Part shown: positions 57,545-64,000 of the stretch, in pieces | Layout of the letters: each line of letters begins with the position of its first letter | Position numbering within the stretch: the first letter of the stretch is position 1 | Program-made: the position numbers and the translations under genes | The notes under the pieces: generated by a model | Told to the model about the DNA's origin: nothing | Databases searched by the model: none | Seen by the model: the letters and a program-made list of their open reading frames with translations, nothing else | NCBI RefSeq assembly: GCF_010093535.1 | Contig: NW_022985166.1 | Span: 884,537-948,536, forward strand | Source: Lindgomyces ingoldianus | Taxonomy: Eukaryota > Ascomycota > Dothideomycetes > Pleosporales > Lindgomycetaceae | Direction of reading: 5' to 3' | DNA length: 64,000 bases

Positions 57545-59318
57545 GAACTGATGGACGAATTTGTTTGATTCTCAAAATAGGGATGAAGAGATGAGGCGAT
57601 GACATTGGGAGGTCTTCATGTACATTCGGCAGAACATTCGAGAAAAATGGAGCGTTTTTCGCGTTCATATGAAACTCTATAATTCGATTGGGGCTCCAAA
57701 AGAGTGCAGCTCGCTGAAAAGCACGCACGTGATTATGCTAAGACGTTACGATGACATATAACTAAAAGGCCTTTCTTTATGCTTTATAAGCCCTACGCCG
57801 CGTGAAAAAAGAGAAAAAAGAGATTTCTTCGCATATTCAGTGCGAAAAATCTGACTATTTTAGCTGCTATTAGCTGCTAGGTAGCGTTGAAGTGTTTTCA
57901 TGTTCTCGCACGTGATTGTTTTTCTACCGGGCCGCACCCTTTGTAGATGAATTATGCGGTGAACTGGCTGCGATAGCACTCCTTCATGCCATCATGATGT
58001 CGAGCTACTCTTCGCAGTATTTCCAGCCATTGCGATAGGAAAGCCCGATATTCTACACCATCACCCTGATTTTCCCAATATTCCTACTAGACCCGTGTGT
58101 GACGCCAGACTGCCATGTAGACTTCGTGGAGGAAAGATAGGGTACTATGCGGACTTGGAATCTCTGACCTCGGACTTCGTTTCAACATAATGGATGTTAA
58201 TATAAAATGTGCTCTGCTTGTCGGCGTGTTAGAAATGAGCAAATTGCAGACAGGCAAAATATGGATCCCGAAACTGGCCGGCGAGGATTGTCGAATCATC
58301 TTTGGTAAGATTGAACGAAGGTCAAACCGATCACGACAAAGACGTGTGATATTTGCACGGCAATACCATATCCTTGCGCAGGCAGGATCCGTGCCAAGAT
58401 GACCTGATTCTCCGCCTGGAGGCCTTTGCTAGACTTCCGTGCCACAGGAGCATTATCGAAAACCAGGGTAGTGGTTGGAGGTGTCGTGAAACATTGGTCT
58501 TGATAGAGCCCTGGGAGCCCTACGTGTTTCCATTTCCCCGGCTTCGCCTCAGACGACACCGGCAAGGAAAATAATTTTCTGCCCGAACGGTAGGATGCGC
58601 ATGTACAGACTCCCGCCTACCAGGCCATAGGCCATTGGCCATTGGAGAGTGTGGTCTGTTTCCGCCCGAAGGATGTAGTTTTTAAGCGAAGTGCGAGATG
58701 CATATCGCGGCACAGTGGCCGTTGCTCGACCGGATCCGAATTTAACAACGCGGTGTTAGAAATTACCTTTTTTAAAGGATCTCTTGGGGCTTGCTTGATA
58801 GAGTTGATGCTACAAAATAAATTAAAGAGAAGGCTCGGGTAGTATTTTTGGGCAGGAGCGGGATGACCCGCACGAGTTTGCAGCAGAAGACGACCCATTT
58901 CGCAGGGAGAATCAATATTGAGACCCTTGCTGCCCGCATTCAATTCCCAAGTTGCAAATATTACGCCTGAACGGACTTTCCAGAAGCCTGCACTGATGCT
59001 AAGAGATTCGAGGGGTTAACTTGTATGAGCGGACGTTGCATTTCCAGTGGAAGACTGGTTGGGAAATCACCACTTGTGGAAATACATTCTGCAAGGATTC
59101 CGAGCGGTCTTGGTGGGCTGCAGTGGGCTGCTCCAACGCACAGAACTGTGCCCATCCAATGTTCTGGGAGCTTCACAAGCTCCCTTGACCGTAATGTATA
59201 AGGTCTATGGATCCAAATAATGTTAGACGTAAAACATCTCCGGGCCACCACATTTATTTAATCTTTCCAAACCAATAAATTGTTATCTGACGCTGTCTTA
59301 TTTCGATAATTCTCTACC
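57545..59318. other. 1.8-kb spacer with a direct repeat
   Basis: No gene supported; frames at 58296-58565 and 58617-58943 (minus) show no known content. CGCACGTGATT occurs directly repeated near 57724 and 57908, enclosing an AT-rich 180-bp segment. A CCAAT box (59269) precedes the reductase gene start. Confidence 0.45.
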
Positions 59319-60426
59319 ATGGTGCAAAACCTTGGCCTGATTTTTAAGAAGGTCCCAGTAGCTTCACCCATCGTGGGTGAGCATATTGACATCGAGTCGA
59401 GAGACTTCGATGCCGACACAGAAGCACCCGAAGGTGGAGTGACAGTAAAGAATATTTATCTTTCCTTCGATCCATATCAACGTGGTTGCATGCGGGAACC
59501 AGATAACGGCACGTACTCGTACCCTTTCGTTCCTGGACAGCCCCTGGTGTGCGGCGCAGTCTCCGAGATTCTCAAATCATCGACTCCAAGCTTCAAGCCA
59601 GGCGACCTAGTATGGGGAATGTTTGGTGCTGAAGAGTATTCTGTCGTCCCTCCCATGCTTATTCCCATGGTCAGAAAGTTAGACAATCCTTTAGCCCTGG
59701 ATCCGATTCTATTTGCCGGGCCACTTGGAATATCTGGGCTTAGTGCCTATGCTTCATTCTACGAGATCGGGAAACCGAAGAAAGGTCAAACAATCTTTAT
59801 ATCTGCTGCTAGTGGGGGCGTAGGGCAGATTGTAGGCCAGTTGGCCAAGCTTGAAGGTCTAACAGTAGTTGGAAGTGTTGGAAGCGACGAAAAGCTTAAC
59901 TTTATACTCAATGAGCTTAGTTTTGACGCGGGATTCAACTACAAGAAAGAGAATGTGTCTGATGCCTTGAAAAGGCTCGTCCCTAGTGGAATAGATATTT
60001 ACTATGACAACGTCGGTGGCGAGACATTGGACGCTGCGTTGGGAGCAATGAAGGACTTTGGAAGGATAGGTACGTACCTAATTCGTGAATCAATCAGACG
60101 CGCACACTAATATTGGCTCTTCAGTTGGATGCGGTCAGATCTCGCAGTATAACCTCCCCCAGGATGAGAAATATGGAATCAAGAACATGATGAATTTGTT
60201 CCTCAAGCGGCTCACGCTCCAAGGTTTTATCATCTCCGATCCGGAGTTCATGGGCAAGTACGCGGTGGAATTCTTTACGAAGATGAGCGCTTGGTTGAAG
60301 GAAGGGAAAATTAAAACTAAGGAGAGCGTAACTGTAGGCATCGAGAACGCAGCAACATGCTACTTGGGCATGTTCACAGGGGAGAACTTTGGGAAGACTG
60401 TGCTGAAAGTTGCTAATATGGAGTAG
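59319..60426 (+). CDS. MDR-family NADPH-dependent double-bond reductase
   Basis: Zinc-free medium-chain oxidoreductase of 350 residues, exons 59319-60069 and 60125-60426 with a 55-nt intron. It resembles the leukotriene B4 12-hydroxydehydrogenase / prostaglandin reductase branch: NIYLSFDPYQRGCMRE near residue 48, then GLSAYASFYEIG, the Rossmann motif SAASGGVGQIVGQLAK (AASGGVG, NADPH), DIYYDNVGGETLDAAL and a C-terminal ENAATCYLGMFTGENFGKTVLKV. Members reduce alpha,beta-unsaturated carbonyls. Close to the reducing PKS it could modify the polyketide after release; the PKS has its own ER, so a trans-ER role is less likely. It may also be an independent detoxifying enzyme. Confidence 0.88.
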
Positions 60427-62367
60427 CTATAGGTAGCCCATGAGCTCAGTACTTGGGTTGCCCGCGATAGGCATCCGACTTAGTGAAGAAGATAGTAGTG
60501 GGCAGCATTGCAGTTAGTGTCTAAAAGAAGTAGGCTTGTGAGCGGTATGTAGTAACGCTTCGTTGTTTCTTCAAGAACGTTTCGTCTCCATGCGCGAGAT
60601 AGTGAGGAGGCATTTTTCCAGAGAACGAACAGAGGGACTCAGAGGCGATTTTGTGTTACGACCGAGATGAGATGAACTGGTAACTGTGTTCCGTATCGCG
60701 CCTGATGCCCGGTTGATGACTTGGGCCTTTTCCAAGGCGAGGAACTGGATAGCGTCCGAAGTCTCACTCCCAACATCCCCGTCCACGAGAGTTAAAGGCG
60801 TACAGATTGCACTCGGGGGGTGATAGACGAAATTACTAATAACAACGCACCTTTTATCGGTTGGCCCAGAGATTGGAGGTGGGTGTAGCTTCGAAACGGC
60901 TTTCAGATATGATATGAAGCTAGGAGGAGCACCAGAGGCATGAGGAACTGGATTGATTGCTAAAGGAGGGCAACTGCAGGTTTATATAGTACTAGATGAA
61001 CCCAATATGTGACTTAAGGCCACCAATAGCTCTAGGCTGCAGCAGGTGGCGTGGTTAGGCAGCAGCAAGTCAAAGGAGTGTAGGTGGCTAGAGCATGGAG
61101 AGCTCTGTAACTGCAAACATATGACGTGGTGTCACGAAAAAAGTCTGTCCGCACAAGCCACCCACCAAGACGTCCGAGACTTCCTTCGCCATCGGGTAAC
61201 TAGGAATGACATAGCTGTATCCCGCTGATATCGTATCACTTAGAATTGGAGCGTCTGTAAACGCGCTGATTATGTTAAACAAATTAAGTATTCTTTATGG
61301 CTGTTACGACTACCCCGTTGTATTCCAAAAATTGGCCAACAGAGAGGCGCTATATTCGTGTAATCAACGCTCTTATAGTCGCGGCTGCATATCTCTGCTA
61401 TTCTAGGATGACCTAATGATGGTATATTCTAATCCCCCACCCTCCCACCTTTTCTAGTTCACCTTTCTAATTTGTATAGCAGCCTCGAGGAAAAGGACAC
61501 CATCTTTATTGTTGTATCCGTTGCCCGCAACAAACCCGCCGCTGCAGTAAAAATGGAGAAGCCTTCATCAATTATAATGAAACAGATAAGGCAATCCCAC
61601 CGCACCCCATTCCATTGCCTCTTGCTTTCTCTTTGCAGCCGTCCTACTATACTTCATCTAGCATTCCTACACCTTCGGATTATTTCTATTCCTAACTCCG
61701 TACGCGATTGCGTTATGTTTCGTCCAACGCCCTCAATCCTCGAATGCTTTTTTTTCTGAGGGTCGTATCCCAACCAATCATCATCCATCATTCCTCATCT
61801 CTACACTTGTTCCCTCTGCTCAGCCCCCTTTTCCCTCCTCACTAACATGGCCACCCCACATTCTATCCACAGCAGCTTAGCTGATAAAAACTCAAACTCA
61901 AACTGACCATGAGAGGCATGGTGGCGAGGGTGTGAGGGTTACGATCAATAGGATAGTAATCGAGAGGAAGGTATTCATGTGATTGAATTGTTTTCCCTCG
62001 GCCATTTTGGTTAGCAAGTGAGTATTGGGGGTTTAGGGATTAGTGGGGATATGGGGGAAGGGAATTAGGGAAGAGTAGGGGTAGGTTGGTCCGTGATGAA
62101 GGGAAGATGTTGGTAAAGAATTGTGAGATGAGAGAATTTGGATCTGAAAGCAGTATCATTCATTTTCGTGGCGGAGTCGGAGGTACAACGGTTTGTTGAG
62201 GTGGGGATGGGGCTAAACGTCATTCAATACTGTGGTCCTTGGTTTTACACCTCGTCAAGATTTCAACACAAACAAAACCACTCGGTAGCAGATAATATAT
62301 TATCCCTAAACCTGGAGACAAAGGCCGCAAGCTCTATCTGTAAAATATCTAGGGCGGAGCTCATTCT
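60427..62367. other. Intergenic, no gene seen
   Basis: Short frames only. A minus-strand stretch at 60960-60571 reads protein-like in parts (PPSFISYLKAVSKL; later DAIQFLALEKAQVINRASG) but I could not build an exon structure or name it. Confidence 0.4.
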
Positions 62368-62742
62368 TCACCACTCCACGCACTGCGATACGGTTTCAGT
62401 ACGAGTCCTTTCTCGAGTCCTGTCATTGGTGACGAGATAGGTTGAGGTGCTGGTGATGGTTTCGTAGATGGTTGTGACGGTCGGTTTCAAGAGCAGGATG
62501 GTGCTGGTGGAGGTGTCGACATCACCCCTTGTTCTAGTTGCAACAACGGTGCTCAGGAAGGTAGTACAGCGAGTTCGGGCGGCAGCAGCCTCGGCATGAG
62601 GGTCAGGCTTTGCGAGAGCGGCGCGTGGGTCGAAGGCTGCAGTGAGGGTGCTGTTTCTTTGTTAGCATTAAGTTTGAGAATGAGATGGAAGTAGTGCATA
62701 CCTGCAGGCAGCGAGCACAACGGCAAGACTAGTAAAGTGCAT
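62368..62742 (-). CDS. Small secreted protein
   Basis: Two exons, 62742-62702 and 62650-62368, joined over a 51-nt intron, give 107 residues. The product has a clear signal peptide (MHFTSLAVVLAACSTLTAAF), interrupted by the intron at residue 14, then a short Thr/Ser-rich mature chain (DTSTSTILLLKPTVTTIYET and ITSTSTYLVTN) with only two cysteines (RTRCTTF and QCVEW), which could pair. Low complexity and the Thr-rich VTTIYETITSTS pattern resemble cell-wall or effector-like secreted proteins. It matches no family that I can name. Confidence 0.65.
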
Positions 62743-64000
62743 TTTGGTGTTGGTAGATATATTGTTTTCACTTGAAAGGATGTTCTAATGACTCGCAAAT
62801 GTGAAAGCTAAGGAGAGTTCATGGTTAACGGCCCACGCGCGGTCCTTTTATACCAGCCGCTACGTTGGGTGGATATTAGCCATGGTGTTTCTCTTGGTTG
62901 TTTCCAATCCAAAAATAGTCCACATCGACCAATTTGAAATATTGTGCGAGATATCACTACTAGGCACTAGGTACGGTCTACTACGAAGAATACGAGGATA
63001 GGAATTGAAATTCCAGTGCACAATATGACATGCTCCAATGAAGCGGATGAACGCATATGCGTACCAGGAGAAGAGTATTGGAACAACGCGGGTGATGATT
63101 GCCGGAGTGGTGCCACTACGTCTAGAATGCCATTGTCAGACCAGGGAGATGAGGTTTATATTGTGAGATCCATGGAAAGCATAGCGTGGGCAGGCTTAAT
63201 CACCTGGACGAACCGGCGAACTGACTTCCGGATTTGGGTGCCGGCAGGTCCAGGTTCAAACCAAGGCATATGGGCGGGGATCAGTTGGTGATGGCGAGCT
63301 TAGATAGATTGGGGGAATTTTGAAACAAATCATCAAAGCTATACTTGATGGAGAACATCTAGAAGTCCTGCTGTGTCGCAGATCGTTTTTGAATTCGTAG
63401 GGGGCTTGCGTGCGATCTTCATGATGCCTGAGCACATCAATCTGATAAGACTGCCCACAAAACAGTACGAACAAGCTTTAGGAGGCTGAATCCAAGACTT
63501 CAAAACCCCGCAAAGTCGTGTCGCGGAGCCTTCGTTAACTGTAATTATCCAATAGCACATTGATATTAGCACGAAGCGAGCCATACGTCGGGGAAATGGA
63601 GTCTCGGTCCCAATTTAGCCAAATGAGGGTACATCGCGGGTGGGATAATGATGACGTTGACCGTAGAAGGCTTTGAAGTAAAGACTATAGCGGTCGGACG
63701 ACTTGTGCGGCTCGAGATAAGATTTAATCAGATTTGATTGATGGAGTGAGCCGAATCACTCCGAGGTGTGTAAGAAGAGTTCAGCAAGAGAAAACAACTT
63801 GGCGTGTGAACAACGGCGCGGTTGAGAAGATTGCGATGTGCCCTAGAGTAGAGACCTAAGTTGAAGAGAGAACGGGCATGCGCGAAAGCGAAGAGGTGGA
63901 CAGTAAAGCAGGAGCTACGACAAATGCATGCTTGCTATGAATGGTTTAGCAGGGTGGAACCTCTGTCACGAGTCGCCACTGCATGACTAGCCTCACCATT
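62743..64000. other. Right-end spacer, no gene seen
   Basis: Contains the promoter of the small secreted protein. The remaining frames (63016-63291 plus, 63339-63584 minus) carry no recognisable content. Confidence 0.45.

Noticed and set aside
1..64000. tRNA, rRNA or CRISPR loci
   Set aside because: No T-loop GGTTCRANYCC with a foldable cloverleaf and no spaced short repeats were found by eye; a covariance-model search would be decisive.

Overview
The window reads as genomic DNA of a filamentous ascomycete (Pezizomycotina). Genes carry 45-110 nt GT-AG introns with CTAAC/CTAAT branch sites, and the protein families (SAT-type non-reducing PKS, highly reducing PKS, NACHT-ankyrin NLR, Clr5-ankyrin, Opy2, AtfA) are typical of that group. 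A Leotiomycete is my guess, weakly supported. All gene models were spliced by eye; wherever exons were joined, reading frame was checked by arithmetic.

Left flank (1-8 kb), an immunity/repeat island: a Clr5-domain ankyrin gene runs off the left edge (minus), followed by imperfect ~90-bp repeats, a possible tiny membrane-protein exon, a decayed pogo-type transposase, and a NACHT NLR with 18 nearly identical ankyrin units.

Pigment-type gene cluster (8.5-24.1 kb): a non-reducing PKS (SAT-KS-AT-PT-ACP-ACP-TE), an EthD-fold protein of the AurZ/TpcK kind, a 14-TM DHA MFS transporter, a DUF1295/steroid-reductase-like membrane protein and a secreted multicopper oxidase. Together they suggest a naphtho-gamma-pyrone route: PKS makes a YWA1-like heptaketide, the EthD protein dehydrates it, the transporter exports it and the oxidase couples or polymerises it. 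No O-methyltransferase, FAD monooxygenase or pathway regulator was found.

Decayed and repeat-rich middle (24-37 kb): a broken DUF7580-type gene, an ankyrin relic, a conserved small gene cut by a 604-bp non-autonomous hAT element with a perfect 8-bp target duplication, a multi-spanning membrane protein, and a second, larger hAT relic, also with a perfect 8-bp duplication.

Conserved block (37-45 kb): bZIP factor AtfA, 5-hydroxyisourate hydrolase, and an Opy2-like membrane anchor.

Second metabolic cluster (47.6-60.4 kb): a 16-exon highly reducing PKS (KS-AT-DH-degenerate MT-ER-KR-ACP), a divergent rhodopsin-like seven-TM protein, and an MDR-type NADPH reductase. Beyond it lies one small secreted protein (62.4-62.7 kb). 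The rest of the right end holds nothing I recognise.
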